This document shows positions 27,848 to 36,320 of a DNA stretch of 64,000 nucleotides, piece after piece. The position numbers were made by a program, and so were the translations under genes. Positions within the stretch are counted from its first letter, which is position 1. Each line of letters opens with the position of its first letter. This stretch comes from Flagellimonas sp. CMM7 (GTDB lineage Bacteria; Bacteroidota; Bacteroidia; Flavobacteriales; Flavobacteriaceae). Location: positions 2,592,001-2,656,000 of the forward strand of contig NZ_CP090003.1 of assembly GCF_021390195.1 (NCBI RefSeq), in the 5' to 3' direction. Under the pieces are notes generated by a model. That model saw only the letters and a list, made by a program, of their open reading frames with translations, searched no databases and was not told the origin of the DNA.

Positions 27848-28695
27848 TCAGGCGAGTAGGATATGTAGTAGTTTTGGCATTATTGGTTGCAAGTTGTGGG
27901 TCAAAAAAACGAACCGCATCAAAACAGACAAAAACGGTGGTTAAGAATGAACCAATCCGTAACCCCAATAAAGGGATTCCCAAAGATGGACCCAAAGAAA
28001 CTGAGCTATACCCATTGCCTACAAATCCAGGAAGATTTGTAAAATTCCCTGTGGCCAACACGCAGGAGTATATTGAAACGTTTGCCGAGATGGCCCAGTA
28101 CGAAATGCGTGCTTTTGGTATTCCGGCAAGTATTACCTTGGCGCAAGGTATTTTAGAGAGTGGTTCGGGTAAAGGTGAACTTACCAAAAAAACCAATAAT
28201 CACTTTGGTATTAAATGCCATACCGGGTGGGACGGTGAATTTGATTTTCATGATGATGATGCCAAGGGCGAATGTTTTAGAAAATACAACCACCCTATGT
28301 ATTCGTTCAGGGATCACAGCATTTTCCTTTCTTCCCGTTCCCGTTATAAATTCTTGTTCAACTATAGAAGGAACGATTACAAAAAATGGGCATATGGACT
28401 CCGACAAGCAGGGTATGCCACAGACCGTAAGTACCCACAGAAGCTTATTGCTCTTATTGAACGCTACAATTTAGATTCCTATGATGAAGATGTGGTTCGT
28501 GGAGGGCTAGAAACAGTTCGGAAACCTAAAAAATATGAAGTGTTTACCCATGTGGTGGAAAAAGGGGAAACGCTCTATGCTATCTCCCGAAAATATACCA
28601 TTTCAGTGGACGAACTCAAACAAATCAATAATTTGAATACCAATACATTGTCCATAGGACAGGTACTCAATATTCGAAAAGAAAAAACAAAATAA
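27844..28695 (+). CDS. Glucosaminidase-LysM lipoprotein (peptidoglycan hydrolase)
   Basis: The 283-residue protein has a lipoprotein signal (VVLALLVASC) and a basic linker. A glucosaminidase domain spans about residues 75-215, with PASITLAQGILESGSGKGEL (Glu of the ILES motif is the likely catalyst), NNHFGIKCH and YRNDYKKWAYGLRQAGYATD. One LysM repeat ends the protein (HVVEKGETLYAISRKYTISV then LKQINNLN). It would cut glycan strands at the outer membrane side of the wall. ATGA overlap with the PLP enzyme gene. Confidence 0.93.
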   Translation: MIRRVGYVVVLALLVASCGSKKRTASKQTKTVVKNEPIRNPNKGIPKDGPKETELYPLPTNPGRFVKFPVANTQEYIETFAEMAQYEMRAFGIPASITLAQGILESGSGKGELTKKTNNHFGIKCHTGWDGEFDFHDDDAKGECFRKYNHPMYSFRDHSIFLSSRSRYKFLFNYRRNDYKKWAYGLRQAGYATDRKYPQKLIALIERYNLDSYDEDVVRGGLETVRKPKKYEVFTHVVEKGETLYAISRKYTISVDELKQINNLNTNTLSIGQVLNIRKEKTK

Positions 28696-28698
28696 TTT

Positions 28699-28772
28699 GT
28701 TACATCAAGCACAGTCGAGATGTCTTATGCTTTGAATCGTTTTTTTTGCCCATCGATAAACTCAGGATGACA
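28699..28772. repeat. Dispersed intergenic repeat, copy A
   Basis: The copy holds two modules. One is the reverse complement of GACATCTCGACTGTGCTTGA (shared with copies at 32.37 kb and 34.65 kb). The other ends CTCAGGATGACA (shared with the arms at 32.24, 32.32 and 34.60 kb). It lies between the glucosaminidase and hemL genes. No open frame. Confidence 0.65.
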
Positions 28773-28804
28773 ATTTGTACTGATAACTAAATAGAATACA
28801 TTCC

Positions 28805-30082
28805 ATGCTATACCAACGAAGTAGCGCCTTGTTTGCCGAGGCCAAAAAATATATCCCTGGCGGGGTAAATTCCCCAGTAAGAGCATTTAAAGCGGTCGGA
28901 GGCGATCCTATATTTGTAAAAGAAGCAAAAGGCGCTTATTTGTATGATGAAGACGGCAATCAGCTTATCGACTATATCGCTTCTTGGGGGCCACTTGTTT
29001 TGGGCCACGCCTACGAGCCCGTAATCAATGCAGTGGTAGAGAAAGCTAAAAAGGGAACTTCCTTTGGAATGCCTACAGAAATTGAAACGGAACTGGCCAA
29101 ATTGGCCGTTTCCATGGTGCCAAACATAGATAAGATTCGTTTTGTAAATAGCGGTACGGAAGCTTGTATGAGTGCAGTACGACTTGCCCGTGGCTATACC
29201 GGAAAAGATAAGATTATCAAGTTTGCAGGTTGCTACCATGGCCATTCCGATTCATTTTTGATTCAGGCTGGGAGTGGTGCGGTTACTTTTGGTAGCCCCA
29301 ATAGTCCCGGGGTAACACAGGGAACAGCCAAGGATACGCTATTGGCTGATTATAACGATTTGGAAGGAGTAAAAGCATTGACCGTTGCTAACAAAGGAGA
29401 AATTGCAGCGATTATTTTAGAACCCGTAGCTGGGAATATGGGTTGTATCATTCCTAGCGATGAATTTATCCAGGGATTACGAAAATTGTGTACGGAGGAA
29501 GGCATTTTGTTATTGTTTGATGAGGTGATGACCGGTTTCCGATTGGGAAAAGGTGGTGCGCAGGAAGCTTTGGGAATAGATGCTGATATTGTGATGTTTG
29601 GAAAGGTAATAGGAGGGGGACTTCCCGTTGGAGCGTTTGCCGCAAAAGCAGAGATTATGAGCCATTTGGCCCCAGATGGACCGGTATACCAAGCGGGAAC
29701 CTTGAGCGGAAACCCATTGGCCATGAGCGCTGGACTTGCCATGCTTACCGAATTGAACAATAATCCCGAAGTCTTTACCAGCCTAGCTGAGAAAACCGAA
29801 TACTTGCACAAAGGTATTGCCAGTGTATTGAATGAAAAAGGCGTAACAAATCAAATTAACCGATATGGTAGCATGATTTCGGTACATTTTTGCGAAGAAC
29901 CTGTGGTTGATTTTGCTTCCTCTGCAAAAGGAAACAATGATACCTTTAAAAAATACTTTCATGGTATGTTGAATCAAGGGATATATTTACCTCCCTCTGC
30001 TTTTGAAAGCTATTTTTTAAACGACGCCATCAGCTATACTGATTTGGATAAAACCATTGAAGCGGTAAAAACAATATTCTAG
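28805..30082 (+). CDS. hemL: Glutamate-1-semialdehyde 2,1-aminomutase
   Basis: The 425-residue PLP enzyme converts glutamate-1-semialdehyde to 5-aminolevulinate, the C5 route into heme. Motifs include [16 protein letters not shown] near residue 18, [17 protein letters not shown] near 142, [16 protein letters not shown] near 236 and the PLP-binding Lys in [16 protein letters not shown] near 265. Full length, ATG start. It stands alone after a dispersed repeat; the following gene is convergent. Confidence 0.97.
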   Translation: MLYQRSSALFAEAKKYIPGGVNSPVRAFKAVGGDPIFVKEAKGAYLYDEDGNQLIDYIASWGPLVLGHAYEPVINAVVEKAKKGTSFGMPTEIETELAKLAVSMVPNIDKIRFVNSGTEACMSAVRLARGYTGKDKIIKFAGCYHGHSDSFLIQAGSGAVTFGSPNSPGVTQGTAKDTLLADYNDLEGVKALTVANKGEIAAIILEPVAGNMGCIIPSDEFIQGLRKLCTEEGILLLFDEVMTGFRLGKGGAQEALGIDADIVMFGKVIGGGLPVGAFAAKAEIMSHLAPDGPVYQAGTLSGNPLAMSAGLAMLTELNNNPEVFTSLAEKTEYLHKGIASVLNEKGVTNQINRYGSMISVHFCEEPVVDFASSAKGNNDTFKKYFHGMLNQGIYLPPSAFESYFLNDAISYTDLDKTIEAVKTIF

Positions 30083-30142
30083 AACACGTGAACTTTTCCC
30101 TCTGTCATCTGGGATCAGAGTTGAAGGAAAGATGAGTTAGAT

Positions 30143-31303
30143 TCATTTTCTGAACAATCCCCACAACCCTAAAATAGGACCCAGAGCCAAAACTGTAAAA
30201 AGATATTGTGCGGGGATAACATCCTGAAGCGCGCTAATCACCTGTAAGCTAACAATGGTGATTGCAAAACCAATACAATTGACAATGGTCAGTGTGGTGC
30301 CTTTAATTTCTACCGGGGCACTTTGCGCCACCATGGTAGAAAAGAGAGGTGAATCTGCAATGACCACCATACCCCAAAACAATAAGAATGCTATAAAAAT
30401 GGGAGTGGAGGCGTAAAACAACAGCAATGGAGATACCAAACAGCAAATCCCAGAGAGGAATAGGGAAGTGGCCGCAATACGTTTAGTGCCCTTACGCTGC
30501 GAAATATATCCTCCAAATACGCAGGCCAATCCACCAATCGCAATGACCCAAAATGACCAGAACGAAACACGAAATAGATTATGCCCCTGCCATTCTGCAT
30601 GTAGCCCAAGCAAAAACGGAACAAATGCCCAAAACGTGTAGAGTTCCCACATATGTCCAAAATACCCAAGAGCAGCAGCCCTAAAATCCTTCTTTTTAAA
30701 AACAGAAAAACAAGCTGTAAAATTGAGATGTTGGCTGGGTTTTCGGTAGGGGCCATTGGGTACTAAAATGACCATAAGGAGACCGCCCAAAACAGCAAGT
30801 GCAGAGGTGGCATAGATTACATATTGCCAAGGAAATACAGCAGAAAGCCATTTTAGAAAATGGGGCAGGGCAGTACCCAATACCAAAGCACCTACCAAAT
30901 AGCCAAGTGATTTGCCCAAACCCTTGTTAAAATAATCTGCGGCAATTTTCATTCCTACGGGATAGATGCCCGCTAAAAAGAGGCCAGTTAAAAAACGGGA
31001 TAGTAATATATGTGTGTCTCCAGGGCCATCCCAAACTATGCCCAAATTACTTAAAGCGCCCAAAGCGGCACTCCATAAAAATACCTTGGAAGGTGAAAAA
31101 CGATCGGTTATGGTCAATAGGGCAAATAACAAAGTCCCCAGGATAAACCCAAACTGAACCGCTGAGGTGATATTGCCCAAACTGCCACCCATCTCAAGTT
31201 CAGCGATAAGATTGGTCATTACCCCGTTCCCTGCAAACCAGAGTGATGTGCAAAAAAATTGCGCAATTACAATAACAGGTAGAATATGTTTGGGTGGTTT
31301 CAC
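30143..31303 (-). CDS. Major facilitator superfamily transporter
   Basis: The 386-residue protein has about 12 hydrophobic segments. The loop between helices 2 and 3 (TITDRFSPSKVFL) fits the MFS motif A position, and GGYISQRKGTKRI fits the same position in the second half. The substrate cannot be deduced. It reads against hemL and with the following membrane protein gene, from which it is separated by 68 bases. Confidence 0.85.
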   Translation of the reverse strand: MKPPKHILPVIVIAQFFCTSLWFAGNGVMTNLIAELEMGGSLGNITSAVQFGFILGTLLFALLTITDRFSPSKVFLWSAALGALSNLGIVWDGPGDTHILLSRFLTGLFLAGIYPVGMKIAADYFNKGLGKSLGYLVGALVLGTALPHFLKWLSAVFPWQYVIYATSALAVLGGLLMVILVPNGPYRKPSQHLNFTACFSVFKKKDFRAAALGYFGHMWELYTFWAFVPFLLGLHAEWQGHNLFRVSFWSFWVIAIGGLACVFGGYISQRKGTKRIAATSLFLSGICCLVSPLLLFYASTPIFIAFLLFWGMVVIADSPLFSTMVAQSAPVEIKGTTLTIVNCIGFAITIVSLQVISALQDVIPAQYLFTVLALGPILGLWGLFRK

Positions 31304-31371
31304 GAGGTCAATTTCTAATAACTGTCGCGCAGTTTAGGACAGCTTTACGAAAATAGGGTTATTTGTGAGTT

Positions 31372-32109
31372 TTATCCTTGAATTATATGCCGCAAAAAAG
31401 TTTCAATAGCTTCTGAACGACCCAAAGGTTCTAAAAAACAAGTGTATACATTTACAAAAACTGCCAAATAGGTCGCTGGGTGTTTCAGTTTTTCATATTT
31501 CCAGGCTGCCAAAAGAATAAGTGAAATAATAATCGCCTGAGTCAAATATACGGGCGACATAATATCCACATTGGGCCAATCCTCAAGATGAATCAAAACC
31601 TGGGTGTTTTGAACTCCGCGGCCTAAAGCGGGCATCATAATTATGAAAACAGTTGTTATTAGCCACCAGGCATGGTCCTCCAAACTTTTCCGTTTGATGA
31701 TGCTCATGATAATGGCATAGCCAAAGGCGATGATCATCACTATTTCCACTGCAGCAACTCCCATAAAGAACCAAGGTTCAAAGGGTCCAAAGGCATCTCG
31801 TAATTCAGCGGAACGGTCGGCATTGACAATATCTCGGTATAACATGCTAAAGGCGGTTATACAAACTCCACCTGCCAAGAACATACCGATGATACCATTA
31901 GTTCGGTGCTTTTCCAACTGGCCGTGAGTTGCGTAGTAGGGTTGTAGTATCAGGTAGAGGTACCAGATGGTACCGCTCCAATAGTGTACATGTACCGACC
32001 ATGCATTTTCGGTGAAGTCGCCCCAATAATCTCTGAAAATTCCAAATTGCATCAACACCATAGGGATAAGCATCCACAGGTGGAGGGTTTTGTATTTGTT
32101 CATAACCAA
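31372..32109 (-). CDS. Polytopic membrane protein of unknown function
   Basis: The 245-residue protein has about six or seven transmembrane helices. Possible metal or heme ligands sit at helix ends: TLHLW near the start, VHVHYWSG, ATHGQLEKHR and EDHAWWLITT. The His content and the pattern resemble small integral membrane heme or copper proteins, but no family signature is recognised. A start two codons later (second Met) is possible. Its upstream region holds the inverted dispersed repeat. Confidence 0.65.
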   Translation of the reverse strand: MVMNKYKTLHLWMLIPMVLMQFGIFRDYWGDFTENAWSVHVHYWSGTIWYLYLILQPYYATHGQLEKHRTNGIIGMFLAGGVCITAFSMLYRDIVNADRSAELRDAFGPFEPWFFMGVAAVEIVMIIAFGYAIIMSIIKRKSLEDHAWWLITTVFIIMMPALGRGVQNTQVLIHLEDWPNVDIMSPVYLTQAIIISLILLAAWKYEKLKHPATYLAVFVNVYTCFLEPLGRSEAIETFLRHIIQG

Positions 32110-32239
32110 TATTCTTTTGGTGGGGGGACTTTTGGAAAATGAAGGGGAGTTTGTTGATTACAAGATAGTTAAAATTTGTTTTGGAAGTTATCGAAACAGT
32201 ATAACTGGCGGTTAACTATGCTTTTATGGATGCTACATA

Positions 32240-32397
32240 CTTCGACAGGCTCAGGGTGACAAGTTCAGTATGACACTATAAATGAAGATTGCTAAGGAAT
32301 GTTTTGTGAGTTTAAGTTGTCATACTGAGCCTGTCGAAGGGCGAGAACTCTTTAGAACGTGGATTGGGAAAAGATCTCGACTGCGCTCGATGTGACA
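32240..32397. repeat. Dispersed intergenic repeat, copy B (inverted pair plus third module)
   Basis: Two 22-bp arms, at 32240-32261 and 32318-32339, are inverted copies of each other with 20 of 22 bases alike; their core is CTTCGACAGGCTCAG. A third module at 32374-32397, core ATCTCGACTGCGCTCGATGT, matches copies A and C. The arms could fold into a long hairpin with a 56-base loop. There is no transposase frame. Confidence 0.75.
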
Positions 32398-32421
32398 ATT
32401 TGGTTAAAGAATGTTAAAAGA

Positions 32422-32439
32422 TTACCGAACGTTTGGTAA
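32422..32439 (+). promoter_or_regulatory. Palindromic TetR-type operator O1
   Basis: TTACCGAACGTTTGGTAA is an 18-bp palindrome with one mismatched pair. It overlaps the -33 element of the tetR-type gene, so the regulator probably represses itself. The same palindrome, perfect, recurs at 33050. Confidence 0.85.
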
Positions 32440-32462
32440 AATTGAAAATAGTGTTATATTTG
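32432..32462 (+). promoter_or_regulatory. Bacteroidota-type promoter of the tetR-type gene
   Basis: TTTG at 32432-32435 and TATATTTG at 32455-32462 are separated by exactly 19 bases, matching the Bacteroidota -33/-7 consensus. The -7 box ends only 4 bases before the ATG at 32467, so the transcript would be leaderless or nearly so. A second in-frame ATG at 32473 is also available. Confidence 0.8.
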
Positions 32463-32466
32463 TCCC

Positions 32467-33030
32467 ATGAGAATGGCAAAAGTATCAGATCTAGAAATTT
32501 TGAACGGCTTAATGTCCGTGTTCCGAGCAAAGGGATATGACGGAGCCAGTTTAAATGAATTGGCAGAAGCTACAGGTCTAAAGAAAGCTAGTCTCTATCA
32601 TCGGTATCCTGGTGGTAAAAAGGAGATGACGTCAGCTGTGCTGGACTTTATGGAATCTTGGATTGACAACAAAGTCTATGCTGTATTGTCCGACGATAAA
32701 ATACCCGCTGTACAGCGCTTGGATGAAGCATTGATGAACATAAAAACGGTCTATAACAATGGCAAGGAAGTGTGTTTATATCGCTCCCTATCCATGGATA
32801 CCGGAATGGCGCTATTTGGCGAGAAAATAGAAAGGGGAATCAACCAATGGTTGTCATCATTTATTAGCTTGGGTATGGCCGTGAGTTTGGACAAAACCAC
32901 TGCAACGCAATTTGCAAAACAGACTTTTATAGATATTCAAGGGAGTTTGGTGCTGTCCAAAGCTATGGATACTACGGAGCCTTTTGAAACGGCCATCAGC
33001 CAAATTAAAGAACGTTATACGAATACATAA
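32467..33030 (+). CDS. TetR/AcrR family repressor
   Basis: The 187-residue protein has an N-terminal HTH, GASLNELAEATGLKKASLYHRYPGGKKEM at residues 26-54, and a helical ligand-binding domain. The SLYHRYPGGK motif is typical of a subgroup of TetR proteins found with small-molecule hydrolases. It is predicted to bind the 18-bp palindromes at 32422 and 33050, controlling itself and the following hydrolase. The inducer is unknown. Confidence 0.92.
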   Translation: MRMAKVSDLEILNGLMSVFRAKGYDGASLNELAEATGLKKASLYHRYPGGKKEMTSAVLDFMESWIDNKVYAVLSDDKIPAVQRLDEALMNIKTVYNNGKEVCLYRSLSMDTGMALFGEKIERGINQWLSSFISLGMAVSLDKTTATQFAKQTFIDIQGSLVLSKAMDTTEPFETAISQIKERYTNT

Positions 33031-33049
33031 AAAAATTTGAACTGCGAAA

Positions 33050-33067
33050 TTACCGAACGTTCGGTAA
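33050..33067 (+). promoter_or_regulatory. Palindromic TetR-type operator O2
   Basis: TTACCGAACGTTCGGTAA is a perfect 18-bp palindrome 28 bases before the hydrolase start and differs from O1 at one position. It lies where a repressor would block the hydrolase promoter. Confidence 0.88.
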
Positions 33068-33094
33068 TTATTAACATTTATTAAACTTAAAACA

Positions 33095-34060
33095 ATGAAA
33101 ACAAGAAAAATCACAGTAACACTTTTTACGTTGGCACTCGTATTTGCCATGAACCTTAACGGACAGAACAAAAGAAAGTCCGTAATCAAAGATGATTATC
33201 CAACTACCTTTCATACGGCCAAGGTTGATGGATTGGATATTTTTTATCGCGAAGCGGGACCTAAAGATGCCCCAACATTACTTTTGTTGCACGGGTACCC
33301 TACGTCTTCGCATATGTTTCGTAACCTAATCGAAGACCTATCTTCTGACTATCATTTAATTGCACCTGATTATCCTGGGTATGGACGTAGTTCCCAACCC
33401 ACTATGGCGGATTTTGAGTACTCTTTTGACAATTTTGCCGAAATTATAGATGAATTGTTGGTGCAACTGAAAGTGGAACGTTATAGCTTGTACTTGATGG
33501 ACTATGGTGCACCTGTTGGGTACCGTATCTTTGAAAAACACCCAGAACGTGTTGATGCATTCATCGTACAAAATGGAAATGCCTATACGGAAGGATTGAC
33601 AGACTTTTGGGACCCGCTTCGCAAACTTTGGGCAGACAATTCGGAAGCAAATAAAAAACCTTTGGAAGGATTCCACCAAATAGGAGGTCTAAAATGGCAG
33701 TACTTACACGGCGTACAAGACAGCACTAAAATTAGCCCTGATAATTGGAATCATGATTTACAACATTTAACACGTCCAGAGAATAACGAGATCCAGTTGG
33801 CCATGTTCTATGATTACCGGACCAATGTGGAGAAATATCCAGGATGGCAAAAACTCTTCAGAAAGTATCAAGTGCCTACCTTGATTGTTTGGGGAAAGAA
33901 CGATCACATCTTTCCACCTTCAGGAGCACATCCTTATAAAAGAGATTTGAAGAATGTGGAATTCCATTTGTTGGATACTGGTCACTTTGCTTTGGAAGAA
34001 AAGGGTGATGAGATTGCAAACTATATCTACAATTTTTTAAAGAAGAATAAAATACAGTAA
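33095..34060 (+). CDS. Secreted alpha/beta hydrolase with Asp nucleophile (epoxide hydrolase / haloalkane dehalogenase type)
   Basis: The 321-residue protein has a signal peptide (ITVTLFTLALVFAMNLNGQ). The fold is clear: LLLLHGYPTSSHMF gives the oxyanion loop HGYP near residue 67. LMDYGAPVGYR near residue 146 has Asp in the nucleophile elbow, as in epoxide hydrolases and haloalkane dehalogenases rather than esterases. WGKNDHIFPP offers the acid, and DTGHFALEE the catalytic His near residue 298. It is predicted to be periplasmic and controlled by the adjacent TetR repressor. Exact substrate unknown. Confidence 0.9.
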   Translation: MKTRKITVTLFTLALVFAMNLNGQNKRKSVIKDDYPTTFHTAKVDGLDIFYREAGPKDAPTLLLLHGYPTSSHMFRNLIEDLSSDYHLIAPDYPGYGRSSQPTMADFEYSFDNFAEIIDELLVQLKVERYSLYLMDYGAPVGYRIFEKHPERVDAFIVQNGNAYTEGLTDFWDPLRKLWADNSEANKKPLEGFHQIGGLKWQYLHGVQDSTKISPDNWNHDLQHLTRPENNEIQLAMFYDYRTNVEKYPGWQKLFRKYQVPTLIVWGKNDHIFPPSGAHPYKRDLKNVEFHLLDTGHFALEEKGDEIANYIYNFLKKNKIQ

Positions 34061-34148
34061 TGACCACATTGCCTGCAGCATTTTTTAGGATGCTGTGGGT
34101 AGTGTTTTTTCGTTTATTACGACTCAACAACAAACAACAAAGCATACC

Positions 34149-34570
34149 ATGGAACAAGAAGAGATAAAGTTGCCTATACCACCATTTACTCTGGAGACTG
34201 CCAAACAAAAAATTCAACTTGCTGAAGACGGTTGGAACAGTCAAGACCCAGTAAAAGTTTCTGAAGCTTACACGATTGATAGTGAGTGGCGCAACCGTTA
34301 CCAATTTGTAAATGGGAGAGAGGAGATTCGGCATTTTTGACAGACAAATGGCAAAATGAGCATCATTACAAGCTTAAAAAAGAATATTGGGCGCACACTG
34401 ATGATCGCATAGCCGTTCGTTTTGAATATGAATATCAAAATAAGGATGGTGATTGGTTTAGAGCGTATGGCAATGAAAACTGGGAGTTTAATGAAAAGGG
34501 ATTGATGAAGAAACGTTATGCCAGTATCAATGATGTTGCCATAACGGAAGAAGAACGAAAGTTGAAGTAA
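34149..34570 (+). pseudogene. DUF1348 (NTF2-like) gene broken by a one-base frameshift
   Basis: The start at 34149 reads [18 protein letters not shown] and continues to [17 protein letters not shown], where the frame hits TGA at 34338. The next frame resumes seamlessly with [18 protein letters not shown] and runs through [22 protein letters not shown] to 34570. Together they match a full DUF1348 protein of about 140 residues. The break falls in a run of five T residues; six would restore the frame. It may be a true loss, phase variation or a homopolymer sequencing error. DUF1348 genes often accompany TetR-hydrolase pairs. Confidence 0.88.
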
Positions 34571-34602
34571 TTATCTTCTGATTATCTATTGTCGGTTCGA
34601 GA

Positions 34603-34675
34603 TGTCACCCTTAGTTTACCGAAGGACCAGTTTTAGAAACTGGATTGCAAGACATCTCGACTGTGCTCAATATGA
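34603..34675. repeat. Dispersed intergenic repeat, copy C
   Basis: The stretch 34603-34624 is an inverted copy of the arm found at 32240 (shared core ends AGGGTGACA on the minus strand). The stretch 34651-34675, core GACATCTCGACTGTGCT, matches copies A and B. It lies between the convergent DUF1348 and cyclase genes. Confidence 0.7.
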
Positions 34676-34682
34676 TTTTAGG

Positions 34683-35747
34683 TTATGAGCCTAGAGAAAC
34701 AGCAGAAATCTCAACTTTATCTTTTTTTCCTTTTAATGGAATACTTCCCATGGCGGTATAAGCAAAGTCATTTGAAGTTAATTGCCCCTTAAGACTTTCG
34801 GAAAGCAACAATGCACTTTCCAAAGCATTACATTGCCCTTGAATTCTAGCTGCAGTGTTGATGGTATCTCCATGATAAGCGATTTCCTTTTTGTATTTAC
34901 CTACTTCTGTAACAGTGACCAAACCTGCATGCAGACCTGCTTTAAAAAACGGTCGGCAGCCATATTTTTTTTGGTAGTGATCACTCTTTTTATGAAGTAA
35001 TTTGGTAAAGTTATAATACGCTCTAAGGCAATTTTCATTTTGTAATCCCTGTTTCAATTTCCATGTAAGTACGGCTTCGTCTCCAACATATTGGTAAATT
35101 TCAGCTTCATTTTCTACCGCTATACCCAAATCGTTAAAGCAGTCTTGTACCAGCATACTATATTTAACATGTCCCAATCGTTCCGCATGTGCTGTTGAGG
35201 ACTGTAGATCCAGAAACATAAAAATGCGTTCTTCTTCTCGGGGAGTATAGAACTTGCCACGCAGTAATCTGGCCAGATTACCTTCACCCAGCATTAAATT
35301 TACTTGGCGAAATATGGCCAAAAGCAAATCCACAACAATTACGTAAAAATAAATAGCCACACTACCCGTATCAAAAGCAAAAGTGATAATGTCAATGGGA
35401 ACACCAAAGTATAGTTCGTAAACCCCATAGGCTATAATGATGAGCAATACAATAAATAGGATGGAATATAAAGCGTTAATTAACAGAAGTCTTCCAATAG
35501 AGACATGCTTGTAAACACGTTCCTCCATTAATATTTGGGCAACCGCAGAACCTACTCCCATTATTGGGCCAAGAGTGAATGCGATCATTAAGCCAGAAAT
35601 GAAATCAAATTTTAAGGTTCCCAGCTCCTCTGTTCCCACTCCCCTAACAATATTTAGAAAAACAAAGGCAGAGGTCCAACCAATTAGGTAAAACCTAATG
35701 ATACGCCATCTACGTTTGTTAATCAATTTGAATAAGAAAGAAATCAC
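34683..35747 (-). CDS. Membrane-bound class III adenylate/guanylate cyclase
   Basis: The 354-residue protein has four or so transmembrane helices in residues 15-150, a linker (RLLRGKFYTPREEERIF) and a class III cyclase domain. Metal-binding Asp residues are in FMFLDLQSST and QYVGDEAV, and the catalytic Asn and Arg in DTINTAARIQ. All catalytic elements appear intact, so it should make cAMP (or cGMP) in the cytoplasm. The membrane part has no recognised sensor domain. It stands alone between convergent neighbours. Confidence 0.9.
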   Translation of the reverse strand: MISFLFKLINKRRWRIIRFYLIGWTSAFVFLNIVRGVGTEELGTLKFDFISGLMIAFTLGPIMGVGSAVAQILMEERVYKHVSIGRLLLINALYSILFIVLLIIIAYGVYELYFGVPIDIITFAFDTGSVAIYFYVIVVDLLLAIFRQVNLMLGEGNLARLLRGKFYTPREEERIFMFLDLQSSTAHAERLGHVKYSMLVQDCFNDLGIAVENEAEIYQYVGDEAVLTWKLKQGLQNENCLRAYYNFTKLLHKKSDHYQKKYGCRPFFKAGLHAGLVTVTEVGKYKKEIAYHGDTINTAARIQGQCNALESALLLSESLKGQLTSNDFAYTAMGSIPLKGKKDKVEISAVSLGS

Positions 35748-35802
35748 AGCTTTAAAGGTATCCTTTTTGGATAAATTTTATAAGCTCTAACTGCCAAAAA
35801 AG

Positions 35803-35827
35803 AAAAGTGGGGCAACGCCCCACTTTT
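35803..35827 (-). terminator. Terminator of the TonB receptor-HmuY-DoxX operon
   Basis: GTGGGGC pairs with GCCCCAC around a 3-base loop, flanked by AAAA and TTTT. It lies 40 bases beyond the DoxX stop on the minus strand. Confidence 0.8.
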
Positions 35828-35867
35828 CGCAACAAACTAACTGAAACCTAACCAAACTAAATCGGTT

Positions 35868-36302
35868 TTATCCAAAGCAAATGTTTCCATTTTGCTTTTC
35901 TTTTAAAACCAAAGCAATATTGATGGCAAAAAGTCCACCTGTTTGCAGTAGCTCACCCATTTCATCTGCTTCCAGAAAAACATGAAATAAAAAGATGTGC
36001 AGGGTAATGGGCAGCAAAAATATTGCCCCAATAAAGCTGGTTCCTTGGAATAGTATCAGCAATCCAAAGATTAGCTCTGCAATTCCTAAAACCTGCCAAA
36101 AGTATCCCGTCTGTTTTGCGCCACTGATGTACAAAATCTTTTGAAGAGTGCTTTCCTTTTCAGGTGCTTTGAATTTCTCCGCCTTTTCAACTACTTCAAT
36201 GGGTGAAGGGATGGGTTTTTGGAATTTTTGAATTCCACCGTAGACCATCATTCCGCCCAAAATCAGTCGAAAGATTATGAAAATGATGTTTTCAATGTTC
36301 AT
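35868..36302 (-). CDS. DoxX-like four-helix membrane protein
   Basis: The 144-residue protein has four hydrophobic helices and the DoxX-type opening IIFRLILGGMMVYGGIQKF. A charged insert (residues 30-55, EVVEKAEKFKAPEKES) separates helices 1 and 2. Members sit in the inner membrane and are linked to redox or electron-transport chemistry. It follows HmuY by 18 bases on the same strand, so it is probably read in the heme operon. Confidence 0.8.
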   Translation of the reverse strand: MNIENIIFIIFRLILGGMMVYGGIQKFQKPIPSPIEVVEKAEKFKAPEKESTLQKILYISGAKQTGYFWQVLGIAELIFGLLILFQGTSFIGAIFLLPITLHIFLFHVFLEADEMGELLQTGGLFAINIALVLKEKQNGNICFG

Positions 36303-36320
36303 TTTTCTATGTTGTTTGGA

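Noticed and set aside
30090..30140. A fourth copy of the dispersed repeat after hemL
   Set aside because: It shares only short words with copies A-C and cannot be aligned over a full module.
32240..32339. Possible insertion sequence ends (22-bp inverted arms)
   Set aside because: The interval is 100 bases, without any transposase frame or flanking target duplication that I can see; the arms recur as dispersed repeats elsewhere.
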